Numbered from the stretch's first letter, positions 13,927 to 22,743 are shown. The stretch: DNA of 39,285 bases from an uncultured Clostridia bacterium (GCA_947631325.1 CANRKX010000012.1:1-39285), one strand, 5' to 3'. A program made the numbers and translations. Notes: a model not told the origin generated them from the sequence alone.

Positions 13927-16536
13927 ATGCAATTCAAATTGGATTATGAAGTATGCGACGGCGTTGAAAAGCTTGAAAAGCTTCTGCAAAGGGTGAGAAA
14001 GGCGCAGGAGATCTTTGCGACCTACCCGCAGGAGAAGGTGGACGAGATATTCCGCGCCTGCGCAATCGCCGCAAACAGGGCGAGAATTCCCCTCGCGAAG
14101 CTCGCCGTCGAGGAGACGGGCATGGGCATAGTTGAGGATAAGGTTATTAAGAACCACTATGCTTCCGAGTACATCTACAACAAATACAAAAACGTCAAGA
14201 CGTGCGGAGTTGTCGAGGAGGACGCCTCATACGGAGTTACGAAGATAGCAGAGCCCATAGGGGTAATCGGTGCGGTCATTCCCACGACAAACCCCACGTC
14301 GACGGCGATATTCAAGACGCTTATCTGCCTTAAAACGCGCAACGGCTGTATAATCAGCCCCCATCCCCGCGCAAAGGGCTCGACAATTGCCGCAGCCAAA
14401 GTTGTTTACGAGGCGGCGGTGGAAGCGGGCGCGCCCGAGGGGATTATAGGCTGGATTGACTTCCCCAACCTCGAGATGACCAATTTATTGATGAAAGAGG
14501 TAGACCTCATTTTGGCGACGGGCGGCCCCGGCATGGTGCGCGCGGCTTATTCGAGCGGCAAGCCCGCCCTCGGCGTCGGCGCGGGCAACACACCCGCCAT
14601 CTTCGACGAGAGCTGCGACATTCTGCTTGCGGTCAATTCGGTAATACACTCAAAGACATTCGACAACGGCATGATCTGCGCGTCAGAGCAATCTGTAATC
14701 GTCGCCGATAAAATATACGATAAAGTAAAGGCAGAATTTGCCCGCCGCGGCGCGCACTTCCTCGAAGGCGACGAGCTCGACAAGGTGAGAAAGACCATAA
14801 TCATCAACGGCTCTTTAAACGCAAAGATTGTCGGGCAGAGCGCGGCGAAGATAGCCGAACTTTCGGGCGTTGCCGTAGACCCCGCGACGAAGGTGTTGAT
14901 AGGAGAGGTGGAGTCGGTCGAAATAACCGAGGAATTCGCCCACGAAAAGCTTTCGCCCGTGCTCGCTATGTACCGCGCGAAGGACTTCGGTGACGCCCTT
15001 CAAAAAGCCGAAAGGCTGATTGCCGACGGCGGCTACGGGCACACTTCTTCACTCTATATCGACACCGTTACGGGCAAGGATAAGATAGCCGAGTTCGGCG
15101 AGAGAATGAAGACTTGCCGCATACTCGTCAATACGCCCTCGTCGCACGGCGGCATAGGCGATTTATATAACTTCATGCTCGCGCCCTCGCTCACCCTCGG
15201 CTGCGGAAGCTGGGGCGGCAACTCCACCTCGGAGAACGTTGGGGTAAAGCACCTTTTAAATATAAAGACGGTAGCGGAAAGGAGAGAAAACATGCGGTGG
15301 TTCAGAGCACCCGAAAAAGTGTATTTAAAGAAGGGCTGTCTGCCCGTCGCACTCGACGAATTGAAGACGGTGATGGGCAAGAAGAGGGCGTTCATCGTAA
15401 CGGACAAATTCCTGTTCGAAAACGGATTTACCCGCTGTATAACCAAGAAATTAGAGGAAATCGGCATTATGCATAGTACTTTTTCAGACATAATGCCCGA
15501 TCCTACCCTTGCAAGCGCCAAGGCAGGGGCGGCGATTATGCGCTCGTTTGCGCCCGACGTTATAATTGCATTGGGCGGCGGCAGCGCGATGGACGCGGCG
15601 AAGATTATGTGGGTCATGTACGAGCATCCCGACGTGGATTTCGAGGACATGGCAATGAGATTTTCGGATATCAGAAAGAGGATATACACCTTCCCCAAGA
15701 TGGGTGAAAAGGCGTACTTTATCGCCATACCCACCTCGGCGGGCACGGGCTCTGAGGTGACGCCCTTTGCGGTAATTACCGACGAAAAGACGGGCATAAA
15801 ATATCCCCTCGCCGACTATGAGCTTTTACCCGATATGGCGATAATCGACACCGACCTTCACATGAGCGCGCCCAAGGGCTTGACGGCGGCTTCGGGCATA
15901 GACGCGGTTACCCACGCGCTCGAGGCGTACGCTTCGGTTATGGCGACGGACTACACCGACGGGCTTGCTATACAGGCTTTGAAGACCATATTTAAGTATC
16001 TCCCCGACGCTTACGAACACGGCACGACCGACGTCGTCGCGCGCGAGAAGATGGCAAACGCGGCGACCATGGCGGGCATGGCGTTTGCAAACGCATTTTT
16101 GGGCGTCTGCCACTCTATGGCGCACAAGCTCGGCGCATTCCATCACCTGCCCCACGGCATTGCAAACGCCCTGATGATTGACGAAGTTATCAAATTCAAC
16201 TCTGCCGAAGCCCCCGCGAAGATGGGCACATTCAGCCAATACGCCTATCCCAAGACTTTGCGCCGCTATGCCGAAGTTGCGGAAGCTTTGAATCTTAAAG
16301 GCAAGACCGATGAGGAAAAGGTGGCGTCGCTTATTAAGGCAATCGACGAACTCAAGGAAAAAATCGGCATAAAGAAGACCATAAAGGACTACGGCATAGA
16401 CGAGAAGGACTTCCTTGCAAGGCTCGACGACATGGTGGAGCAGGCGTTTGACGACCAATGCACGGGCGCGAACCCCCGCTATCCACTGATGAGCGAGATA
16501 AAGCAGATGTATCTCAATGCCTATTACGGAAAATAA
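13927..16536 (+). CDS. adhE: Bifunctional acetaldehyde-CoA/alcohol dehydrogenase AdhE
   Basis: This 869-aa fusion enzyme reduces acetyl-CoA to acetaldehyde and then ethanol, consuming two NADH, the main fermentative electron sink. The N-terminal CoA-acylating aldehyde dehydrogenase half (about 1-430) has the catalytic Cys in NGMICASEQ near residue 251. The C-terminal iron-dependent alcohol dehydrogenase half has GGGSAMDAAK near 550 and His-rich metal ligands in GVCHSMAHKLGAFHHLPHG near 727-745. Length is as usual. A GAGGAGG site precedes the ATG. The APH-fold kinase gene follows after 11 bp, suggesting co-transcription. Confidence 0.97.
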   Translation: MQFKLDYEVCDGVEKLEKLLQRVRKAQEIFATYPQEKVDEIFRACAIAANRARIPLAKLAVEETGMGIVEDKVIKNHYASEYIYNKYKNVKTCGVVEEDASYGVTKIAEPIGVIGAVIPTTNPTSTAIFKTLICLKTRNGCIISPHPRAKGSTIAAAKVVYEAAVEAGAPEGIIGWIDFPNLEMTNLLMKEVDLILATGGPGMVRAAYSSGKPALGVGAGNTPAIFDESCDILLAVNSVIHSKTFDNGMICASEQSVIVADKIYDKVKAEFARRGAHFLEGDELDKVRKTIIINGSLNAKIVGQSAAKIAELSGVAVDPATKVLIGEVESVEITEEFAHEKLSPVLAMYRAKDFGDALQKAERLIADGGYGHTSSLYIDTVTGKDKIAEFGERMKTCRILVNTPSSHGGIGDLYNFMLAPSLTLGCGSWGGNSTSENVGVKHLLNIKTVAERRENMRWFRAPEKVYLKKGCLPVALDELKTVMGKKRAFIVTDKFLFENGFTRCITKKLEEIGIMHSTFSDIMPDPTLASAKAGAAIMRSFAPDVIIALGGGSAMDAAKIMWVMYEHPDVDFEDMAMRFSDIRKRIYTFPKMGEKAYFIAIPTSAGTGSEVTPFAVITDEKTGIKYPLADYELLPDMAIIDTDLHMSAPKGLTAASGIDAVTHALEAYASVMATDYTDGLAIQALKTIFKYLPDAYEHGTTDVVAREKMANAATMAGMAFANAFLGVCHSMAHKLGAFHHLPHGIANALMIDEVIKFNSAEAPAKMGTFSQYAYPKTLRRYAEVAEALNLKGKTDEEKVASLIKAIDELKEKIGIKKTIKDYGIDEKDFLARLDDMVEQAFDDQCTGANPRYPLMSEIKQMYLNAYYGK

Positions 16537-16547
16537 GGAGGAAAAAT

Positions 16548-17297
16548 ATGACAACCCAAAACCTTATAATGAAGAGAGAGGATAAGCAGATCTTCCGCGA
16601 CGGCGATCTCCTCATCAAGCGTTTCGACGCAAATTATTCCAAGGCGGACATATTGAACGAGGCGTTGAACCACGCGAGGGTGGAGGAAACCGACCTCAAT
16701 ATACCCAAAATCCGCTCAATCGAGGTCGTCGACGGCAAGTGGGCGATAATTCTCGACTATATCGACGGCAGAACGCTGCAATCTTTCATGGAGGAGAACC
16801 CCGAAAAGATTGACGAATATCTCGATTACTATATAGATTTGCAGATGAACGTGTTCCGCCATAAGGTGCCCATGCTCAATAAGATGCGCGACAAGTTCAA
16901 CGCAAAGATTTCGGCAGCCGACCTCGACGCGACGACCCGCTATGAGCTTCACACCCGCCTCGACTCCATGCCCCGTCACAACAACCTCTGCCACGGCGAT
17001 TTCGACCCCTCTAACATAATAATCACGGGCGACGGAAAGCCCTATATAATCGACTGGTCGCATGCCACGCAGGGCAACGCTTCGGCGGACGTGGCGAGAA
17101 GTTACCTCATGTGGTATGTCAACGGCAAGGCAGAGATAGCCGAAAAGTACCTCAAAATGTACTGCAAGAAGAGCGACACCGCCATTCAGTACGTACAGAG
17201 GTGGATACCCATCGTCGCGGCGAGCCGACTTGTCAAGGCGAAGCCCAACGAGCTGGAGATACTCCGCCGCTGGACGAACGTCGTCGATTACGAATAA
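16548..17297 (+). CDS. APH/choline-kinase-fold phosphotransferase
   Basis: This 249-aa protein belongs to the aminoglycoside-phosphotransferase fold. The catalytic loop reads CHGDFDPSNII near residue 145 and the metal-binding motif IDWSHA near 166. I start at MTTQNL, directly after AAGGAGG; the longer ORF start overlaps adhE and lacks a ribosome site. Such genes in Firmicutes often phosphorylate sugars, choline or amino alcohols, and only a few confer drug resistance. The co-directional position after adhE gives no substrate clue. It ends before a strong terminator. Confidence 0.88.
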   Translation: MTTQNLIMKREDKQIFRDGDLLIKRFDANYSKADILNEALNHARVEETDLNIPKIRSIEVVDGKWAIILDYIDGRTLQSFMEENPEKIDEYLDYYIDLQMNVFRHKVPMLNKMRDKFNAKISAADLDATTRYELHTRLDSMPRHNNLCHGDFDPSNIIITGDGKPYIIDWSHATQGNASADVARSYLMWYVNGKAEIAEKYLKMYCKKSDTAIQYVQRWIPIVAASRLVKAKPNELEILRRWTNVVDYE

Positions 17298-17315
17298 GTT
17301 TTTATGAATTCAAGC

Positions 17316-17355
17316 TTACGGCGCGGGGGTTTGCAACCCCCGCGCCGTAATAATT
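17316..17355 (+). terminator. Terminator of the adhE/kinase unit
   Basis: A 16-bp stem TTACGGCGCGGGGGTT/complement with a 3-nt loop, followed by TAATTTC. The stem is very stable; the T run is short. Confidence 0.75.
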
Positions 17356-17432
17356 TCAATCAAAATTTTTTATCTTTAAAGGCGTATTTTTACAACTTTT
17401 TGCGCCATTAAATAACTTTTTATTTAAAATTA

Positions 17433-17461
17433 TTGCATTTATATTCATTTATTGTTATAAT
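17433..17461 (+). promoter_or_regulatory. Promoter of the nfn operon, near-leaderless
   Basis: TTGCAT-N17-TATAAT is followed by only ten bases before ATG (17472). No Shine-Dalgarno sequence is present. Confidence 0.65.
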
Positions 17462-17471
17462 AATTTCAATT

Positions 17472-17726
17472 ATGGCAGACAAATTATGTTTTGTTTCGGT
17501 CGAATTTGTCAACGACCCGAACGTGGTCGGGCTGACCTATTGGTACTTATGCGATTTTGCCGCCGTAAAGTCGGGCGACAGGGTGGTTGCGCCGCTCGGC
17601 AGGCATAATCACACCCAGACGGGAGTGGTTCGCCGCGTTCTCTTCGAGACGGAGGCGGACGCGCCCTATCCCATACATTTAATCAAACGCATACAGTCTG
17701 TCGTAGGGGAGAAGGAAAATGTATAA
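17472..17726 (+). CDS. Small protein resembling the PriA N-terminal DNA-binding domain
   Basis: Starting at MADKLCFV (84 aa), the protein resembles the 3'-DNA-binding N-terminal domain of primosomal helicase PriA: a beta-rich fold with SGDRVVAPLGRHNHTQTGVVRRV matching the PriA pattern 'GDRVxVPFGxxxxxGxV'. No helicase part follows. The frame start in the ORF track (17433) falls on the -35 box, so it is not used. Its last 8 bp overlap the nfnA start. It is the first gene of the nfn operon. A nucleic-acid-binding role is an inference from the motif only. Confidence 0.7.
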   Translation: MADKLCFVSVEFVNDPNVVGLTYWYLCDFAAVKSGDRVVAPLGRHNHTQTGVVRRVLFETEADAPYPIHLIKRIQSVVGEKENV

Positions 17727-18561
17727 AATTTTGACAAAGCGTGAACTCAACCCCACCGTCACGCTGATGGAAATCGAGGCGCCGCTCGTCGCAAACAAGG
17801 CGCAGGCGGGGCAGTTCATAATTCTTCGCGTCGATGAGGACGGGGAGAGAATACCCCTGACCGTCGCGGGGTGCGACAGGGCAAGGGGAGCAGTTACAAT
17901 AATATTTCAGATAGTCGGCGGCACGACGATGGCGTTGAATGCAAAGGGCGAGGGCGATTATATTGAAGATTTCGTCGGGCCCCTCGGCGTTGCCACCAAG
18001 ACGGACGGCATAAAAAAGGTGTGCGTCGTCGGGGGCGGCGTGGGCTGTGCGATTGCCCTGCCCGTTGCCCGCAGATTTAAGGAGCTGGGCGCCGAAGTTC
18101 ATTCTATTATAGGTTTCAGAAATAAGGACCTCGTTATATTGGAGGACGAGTTCCGCGCATGCTCAGAAAAGCTCGAGGTGATGACCGACGACGGAAGTCA
18201 CGGCAAAAAGGGGGTCGTAACCGCGCCCTTGAAGGAGTGGATTGAAAGCGGGGAAAATTACGACGAAGTTATTGCAATAGGACCGCTTATAATGATGAAG
18301 TTCGTCGTCGCGACGACGAAGCCCTTCAACGTGCCCACAACCGTTTCGATGAATCCCATAATGATAGACGGAACGGGAATGTGCGGCGGGTGCCGCCTGA
18401 CGGTGGGCGGAAAGACCAAATTTGCCTGCGTTGACGGACCCGACTTCAACGGTTTCGAAGTGGATTTCGACGAGGCGATGGCGCGTTCTTCGGCTTATGC
18501 CGATTTTGAGAGACATGAAAGGGAGCGCGGCTGCAATCTCTTTAAAAAGGAGGCAAATTAA
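17719..18561 (+). CDS. nfnA: NfnA: FAD/[2Fe-2S] subunit of ferredoxin:NADP transhydrogenase
   Basis: This 280-aa protein of the ferredoxin-NADP reductase / dihydroorotate dehydrogenase electron-transfer type is the small subunit of the NADH-dependent reduced ferredoxin:NADP+ oxidoreductase. A beta-barrel FAD domain (about 1-95, motif ERIPLTVAG) is followed by an NAD-binding domain (VVGGGVGCAIALPVA). The C-terminal [2Fe-2S] site has Cys in MCGGC (222, 225) and FAC (237). The Asp in DGTGMC is a candidate fourth ligand, as the family uses Asp plus three Cys. GGGGAGAAGGA precedes the ATG. nfnB follows directly, completing the bifurcating complex. Confidence 0.93.
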   Translation: MYKILTKRELNPTVTLMEIEAPLVANKAQAGQFIILRVDEDGERIPLTVAGCDRARGAVTIIFQIVGGTTMALNAKGEGDYIEDFVGPLGVATKTDGIKKVCVVGGGVGCAIALPVARRFKELGAEVHSIIGFRNKDLVILEDEFRACSEKLEVMTDDGSHGKKGVVTAPLKEWIESGENYDEVIAIGPLIMMKFVVATTKPFNVPTTVSMNPIMIDGTGMCGGCRLTVGGKTKFACVDGPDFNGFEVDFDEAMARSSAYADFERHERERGCNLFKKEAN

Positions 18562-19983
18562 ATGGCGGTCGAACAAAAAAAACACCCCATGCCCGTGCAG
18601 GAACCCAAAATCCGTGCGAGGAATTTTGAGGAAGTGGCGCTCGGCTATACGGAAAATATCGCAATCGCCGAAGCAAAGAGGTGTTTAAACTGCAAAAATC
18701 GCCCCTGCGTTTCGGGCTGCCCCGTCAACGTGCCCATCCCCGAGTTCATTTCAAAGGTGAAAGAGGGGGATTTTGAGGGGGCTTACAGGCAAATTACCCT
18801 TGCATCTTCCCTGCCCGCGGTGTGCGGCAGAGTGTGCCCGCAGGAGACCCAGTGCGAGAGTAAGTGCACTTTGGGCATAAAGTTCGAGCCCGTGGGGATA
18901 GGCAGACTTGAAAGATTTGTCGCCGACAGGCATAACGCATTGAATACCGAAACAGTCGAAATTCCCCAATCAAACGGGCATAAAGTCGCCGTCGTCGGGT
19001 CGGGTCCCTCGGGGCTGACGTGCGCGGGCGACCTTGCCAAAAAGGGATATAAAGTCACCGTCTTTGAGGCTCTGCACCTCGCGGGCGGAGTGCTCGTATA
19101 CGGAATTCCCGAATTCAGACTTCCCAAGAGCATTGTCGCAAAGGAGGTCGAAACGCTCAAAAAATACGGCGTGGACATTCAGACCAACGTCGTTATCGGC
19201 AAGACGTTGACTGTGGACGAGCTGTTTGAAATGGGCTATGAAGCAGTTTTCGTCGGCAGCGGCGCAGGGCTTCCGAGATTTATGGGCATCCCCGGCGAGA
19301 GCCTCAAAGGGGTGTATTCCGCAAACGAATTCCTCACCCGTTCCAATCTTATGAAGGCGTACCGTGACGACGCGCGCACCCCCATAATGCGCGCAAAAAA
19401 GGTGGCGGTCGTCGGCGGCGGAAACGTCGCGATGGACGCGGCGCGCACGGCGTTGAGGTTGGGAGCGGACGAGGTATATATCGTATATCGCCGTTCCATG
19501 GAGGAACTTCCCGCAAGGAAAGAGGAGGTCGAGCACGCCGAAGAGGAGGGCATAAAGTTCGAAATTCTGCGCAATCCCGTCGAAATAATGGGCTATAACA
19601 ATCCCGACGACAGGCGCGACCCCAAAAACGGATTTGTAACGGGGATAAAGGTGAGGAAGTGCGAGCTGGGCGCACCCGACGAAAAGGGACGCCGCCGCCC
19701 CGTGGAGATTGAGGGGAGCGAATATATATTAGACGTCGATTGCGTGATTATGGCTATCGGCACAAGCCCCAATCCGCTCATTAAAAATACGACAAAAGGG
19801 CTTGACGTCAACAGTCACGGCGGAATAATCGTCGAGGAGAGCACGGGCAAGACCTCGAAAGAGGGGGTATATGCGGGCGGCGACGCCGTGACGGGCGCGG
19901 CAACCGTTATCCTTGCGATGGGCGCGGGCAAGACCGCGGCTAAGGCGATAGACGAATATTTATCGCAAAAAGACAAAAAATAA
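18562..19983 (+). CDS. nfnB: NfnB: large subunit of ferredoxin:NADP transhydrogenase (GltD-like)
   Basis: This 473-aa protein is related to the glutamate synthase small chain. The N-terminal Cys-rich part (CLNCKNRPCVSGCP, then CGRVCPQETQCESKC, residues about 35-105) binds two [4Fe-4S] clusters. The FAD site is VVGSGPSGLTCAGDLA near 147 and the NADPH site is VVGGGNVAMDAARTALRLG near 283. The C-terminal FAD-linked block GVYAGGDAVTGAATVILAMGAGK is typical. With NfnA it couples reduced ferredoxin and NADH oxidation to reduction of two NADP+. No glutamate synthase large subunit is adjacent, which favours Nfn over GltD. AAAGGAGG lies in the end of nfnA. Confidence 0.94.
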   Translation: MAVEQKKHPMPVQEPKIRARNFEEVALGYTENIAIAEAKRCLNCKNRPCVSGCPVNVPIPEFISKVKEGDFEGAYRQITLASSLPAVCGRVCPQETQCESKCTLGIKFEPVGIGRLERFVADRHNALNTETVEIPQSNGHKVAVVGSGPSGLTCAGDLAKKGYKVTVFEALHLAGGVLVYGIPEFRLPKSIVAKEVETLKKYGVDIQTNVVIGKTLTVDELFEMGYEAVFVGSGAGLPRFMGIPGESLKGVYSANEFLTRSNLMKAYRDDARTPIMRAKKVAVVGGGNVAMDAARTALRLGADEVYIVYRRSMEELPARKEEVEHAEEEGIKFEILRNPVEIMGYNNPDDRRDPKNGFVTGIKVRKCELGAPDEKGRRRPVEIEGSEYILDVDCVIMAIGTSPNPLIKNTTKGLDVNSHGGIIVEESTGKTSKEGVYAGGDAVTGAATVILAMGAGKTAAKAIDEYLSQKDKK

Positions 19984-19988
19984 GGTAC

Positions 19989-20402
19989 ATGACGGCAATG
20001 GTGGGAAATATTTGCGAGGTTTTCGATAAAGCTTCGGGCGCGACGGTGTACCGCGAGGGCACGGCGACGCGCTTTGAGTGCGGCGACGCGACCTTTGAAA
20101 TTATTTTGGACGGCTTTGAAAAGATGATTGAGGGCGCGCACCCCATGCCCGCCTTCGGAGTGAGCCTCGACAACGAGACCCGAAAGGAGATGAAGAGGGG
20201 CACTTGGGTGGAGTTCGAATTCAAAGACCGACTGTTTTGCGACGGCATGCCCTTTGAAAAATTGCTTATATACGTCATGGCGGGCTGGCAGGGCTTCAAC
20301 CTCGTCAGATACAATTCAGAATGTGGATATCACGGCAGGTGTTTTTATCTGAATATCAGGGGAGACATGACGCAATTTTATAACCTCTTAAACAGCGTTT
20401 AA
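19989..20402 (+). CDS. Conserved-looking protein of unknown function
   Basis: This 137-aa soluble protein starts 6 bp after the nfnB stop and ends at a strong terminator, so it is the last gene of the nfn operon. It is rich in charged and aromatic residues. A short Cys/Tyr-rich stretch (YNSECGYHGRCFYLNIRGD) is near the C-terminus. No known domain was recognised. AAGG lies in front of the first ATG; an alternative ATG three codons later would be equally possible. Base use is like that of its neighbours. Confidence 0.75.
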   Translation: MTAMVGNICEVFDKASGATVYREGTATRFECGDATFEIILDGFEKMIEGAHPMPAFGVSLDNETRKEMKRGTWVEFEFKDRLFCDGMPFEKLLIYVMAGWQGFNLVRYNSECGYHGRCFYLNIRGDMTQFYNLLNSV

Positions 20403-20446
20403 TTAAAAAGGAGCGGCAATTAAACTTCGCCGCTCCTTTTAATTTT
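20401..20446. terminator. Bidirectional terminator, nfn operon / TetR gene
   Basis: Arms AATTAAAA-A-GGAGCGGC and GCCGCTCC-TTTTAATT pair with one bulged A. T-rich on the plus exit and A-rich on the entry, it serves both convergent genes. Confidence 0.8.
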
Positions 20447-20993
20447 ATTGAGTTATATTGATTTGTTCCATAAACATTTTGGCAATCTCATCGACAGACT
20501 GCTTGCAATCGCTATCCAGCCAAGCCATTGACACATTGAAAATCATTCCCGCAAACAGATAGGGCAGATAGGGATTTTTATCGGGATATTCGTCCTGAAA
20601 TGTTTGGGTCATCATCTTATTGAGGAAATCGAGATAGAGATATTCGAGGTGCGCCCGCCTTATCAACTTGAAACATTGTTTGTTGTTAAGGAATTTTGCG
20701 AACACGTCGCGCGCTATCCTCACATAATCTTCCCTGCACCGCGGATAATATCGCTGTTCGGAAATGAATTGCCTTGTGTTGTGCATGAAGTAATATTGAA
20801 TGACTTCTTCCTTGCTCTTGAAGTAGCGATAAAAGGTCGCCCTGCCGACGCCTGCTTTTTCGGCGATGTCGGTGACGCTGATTTTGCCGTATTCATGCTC
20901 GTTCATGAGTTTGAAGAGAGCTTCAACGATATAGTGCTTTGTATATTCTTCGGGGGCGTATTCCACGAAACAAAAACCTCTTTTTTGTATCAT
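20445..20993 (-). CDS. TetR/AcrR-family transcriptional regulator
   Basis: A TetR-type repressor of about 182 aa from ATG (the ORF track uses a TTG four codons earlier; neither has a good ribosome site). The N-terminal helix-turn-helix is clear: ISVTDIAEKAGVGRATFYRYFKSKEE near residues 40-65. The C-terminal region is a helical ligand-binding domain with many Tyr and Cys residues. It is divergent from the membrane protein at 21151. A 16-bp imperfect palindrome overlapping its own promoter is a likely operator. The inducer is unknown. Confidence 0.9.
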   Translation of the reverse strand: MIQKRGFCFVEYAPEEYTKHYIVEALFKLMNEHEYGKISVTDIAEKAGVGRATFYRYFKSKEEVIQYYFMHNTRQFISEQRYYPRCREDYVRIARDVFAKFLNNKQCFKLIRRAHLEYLYLDFLNKMMTQTFQDEYPDKNPYLPYLFAGMIFNVSMAWLDSDCKQSVDEIAKMFMEQINITQ

Positions 20994-21063
20994 TTCGGCG
21001 GACAATTCTTAAGATTTGTCTTTTTGCCGTTTTGTGCGCTTGATTTTATCTGCGCTTTATTTT

Positions 21064-21092
21064 ATGATACACCTGTCTCACGAAAAAGTCAA
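21064..21092 (-). promoter_or_regulatory. Promoter of the TetR gene
   Basis: Minus-strand TTGACT-N17-TATCAT. The palindrome 21065-21080 covers most of its -10 box and the adjoining spacer. Confidence 0.55.
21065..21080. promoter_or_regulatory. Likely TetR operator
   Basis: TGATACACCTGTCTCA is a 16-bp dyad of the form TGAnACAnnTGTnTCA (12 of 16 positions symmetric), typical of TetR-family operators. It lies in the divergent region between the regulator and the membrane protein genes. Confidence 0.6.
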
Positions 21093-21150
21093 CCGAAACG
21101 CGCGTCGGCAGATATTTCGCAAGACAATATAAATTTTAAGGAGTTTTATT

Positions 21151-21687
21151 ATGCAGGAGAAGGATTTTGTAACCTATGAGTACAAGACTGTATCGGTGAA
21201 AGCCAAGGACAGGGAGAGGGCAATAGATATGTATGAGTCGTTCGGCTGGGAGATAACGGGAACTTCCGCCCAACCGACGGGCGGCATAACCATATCGCTC
21301 AAACGCGACAGAAAGCAAAAGCACAAACAGGAACTTAACAAGCTCGAGCGGCAGGCAGAGGAGACCTTTGACACAATCAACGGGCTCAATCAATCAAAGA
21401 CGAGGGGGGCAAGCATATTTGCCTATATTTTCGGGAGCCTTGCCGCGCTCATTCTCGGCGGCGGAATGTGCCTTACGATGTTGATTGAAAATAACGTGCC
21501 CGCCTTTGTCGGGGGGATAATTCTCGGCGTCGTCGGCATTATATTGTGCAGTGTGAATTACTTTATCTATACAAAGATAGTCGCGAAAAAGACCAAGGAA
21601 GTCTTGCCTGCCATCGACCAAACGGAGGAAAAACTTGCAAATATCCTCGAAAAGGGGAACGACCTTCTGAGCGCGGAGATTATCTGA
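21151..21687 (+). CDS. Membrane protein of unknown function, divergent from TetR
   Basis: This 178-aa protein has a soluble N-terminal domain (about 1-60; YEYKTVSVKAKDRERAIDMYESFGWEI looks like a small alpha/beta domain). A Lys-rich coiled-coil-like linker and two membrane helices follow (near 88-108 and 115-138). A charged C-terminal helix ends it. Proteins of this kind are frequent in Clostridia but I know no function for them. AAGGAG precedes the ATG. The divergent TetR gene and shared operator region suggest it is the regulator's target. Confidence 0.85.
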   Translation: MQEKDFVTYEYKTVSVKAKDRERAIDMYESFGWEITGTSAQPTGGITISLKRDRKQKHKQELNKLERQAEETFDTINGLNQSKTRGASIFAYIFGSLAALILGGGMCLTMLIENNVPAFVGGIILGVVGIILCSVNYFIYTKIVAKKTKEVLPAIDQTEEKLANILEKGNDLLSAEII

Positions 21688-21722
21688 TTAAAAGATAAAA
21701 ACAGGTAAAAGGAAGTCCGATA

Positions 21723-22679
21723 ATGTGGAACCCTATACGCAAATACAGAAAATTGACCTTTGAGCAAAAGACGATATGGAAAACCATAATCGGATTGTGC
21801 TTTTCGGCTGTACTTGCCTGCGGCAAACTCATTATCGGACTTTTTACAGACTATAATCTTATCAGTATCGCCGTTTACACGTTTGGCATTTTGCTTGCGA
21901 AATTCGAGTGCGTGTTGGGCGTTAAATCAAATAAAATGACCTTCAAACAGCGAAATATATTGACTGCCGTTTGCCTTATCATATCGAGCGTGCTGTATAT
22001 CGCATTTATGGGCAGTATGTTTTTTGCCGAGCACAGGATAAAGAATAACGGTCTTATATATGTCGTTCTGCTTGCGTTTATATCCTTTTGCGAACTCGGG
22101 TTTGCGATTGCGGGGCTTATCAGGACGAAGAATAGGGGGCATTATTATCGCAATATAAAGATAATAAACTTCTGCGTTGCCCTGATTGCCATTCTGACGA
22201 CGCAGATGTCCATTTTGAATCTTCAATCAAAAACGGGAATTGTGAACACCGCAAACGCATATGCGGGAATAGGCGTGGGCATATTTATCGCGCTGTGCGC
22301 CGTATATATTTTGATTGCGCCAAAGACGAGCGTTATAGACCGCGAGCACAACAAATTTATACTGAAAAATTCGGATAAAAACACTTTGATTGATATGGGG
22401 AGGGGGAGCGTTGAAATTCTGCTTTGCCGAAGCGACGTTTACGGCGACTATATCTATAAGGCGGCAATAGACGGGAATTTTGTGGAAGGAGACATAGTGA
22501 GGGGCAAATCGCTGTGGAAGAGAATGAACATAATTTTAAAGATTTTATGCTGTATTCTTTCGGAAATTCTGATCATCGTTTGGCTTTTGGGAAGGGGGAT
22601 TTTGTTCTTGCGCACCATAGATTTGCCGAGGCGATTGGAGAATAAAATGATTGAAAACGGGTTTGAAAGGGCGGCGTGA
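21723..22679 (+). CDS. Multi-spanning membrane protein of unknown function
   Basis: This 318-aa protein has about six hydrophobic segments in the first ~200 residues and another near 265-290 (ILKILCCILSEILIIVWLLG). A soluble stretch of about 65 residues lies between (around FILKNSDKNTLIDMGRGSVEILL). It starts 35 bp after the previous gene with AAGGAAG in front and ends before a strong terminator, so it is probably co-transcribed. No family was recognised. Lower GC than the flanking genes is noticeable but not extreme. Confidence 0.82.
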   Translation: MWNPIRKYRKLTFEQKTIWKTIIGLCFSAVLACGKLIIGLFTDYNLISIAVYTFGILLAKFECVLGVKSNKMTFKQRNILTAVCLIISSVLYIAFMGSMFFAEHRIKNNGLIYVVLLAFISFCELGFAIAGLIRTKNRGHYYRNIKIINFCVALIAILTTQMSILNLQSKTGIVNTANAYAGIGVGIFIALCAVYILIAPKTSVIDREHNKFILKNSDKNTLIDMGRGSVEILLCRSDVYGDYIYKAAIDGNFVEGDIVRGKSLWKRMNIILKILCCILSEILIIVWLLGRGILFLRTIDLPRRLENKMIENGFERAA

Positions 22680-22708
22680 ACTTTTGCCGAAAAGCTTGAT
22701 TTTAAACT

Positions 22709-22743
22709 ATGCAAAAAAGCGGGCATTGCCCGCTTTTTTGCAT
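22709..22743. terminator. Bidirectional terminator
   Basis: A 16-bp perfect stem ATGCAAAAAAGCGGGC/GCCCGCTTTTTTGCAT with a 3-nt loop. It serves the plus-strand membrane protein unit and the minus-strand TSCPD gene. Confidence 0.88.

Noticed and set aside
18562-19983. Glutamate synthase small subunit (GltD)
   Set aside because: No large subunit is adjacent, whereas nfnA directly precedes it; NfnB is the better reading.
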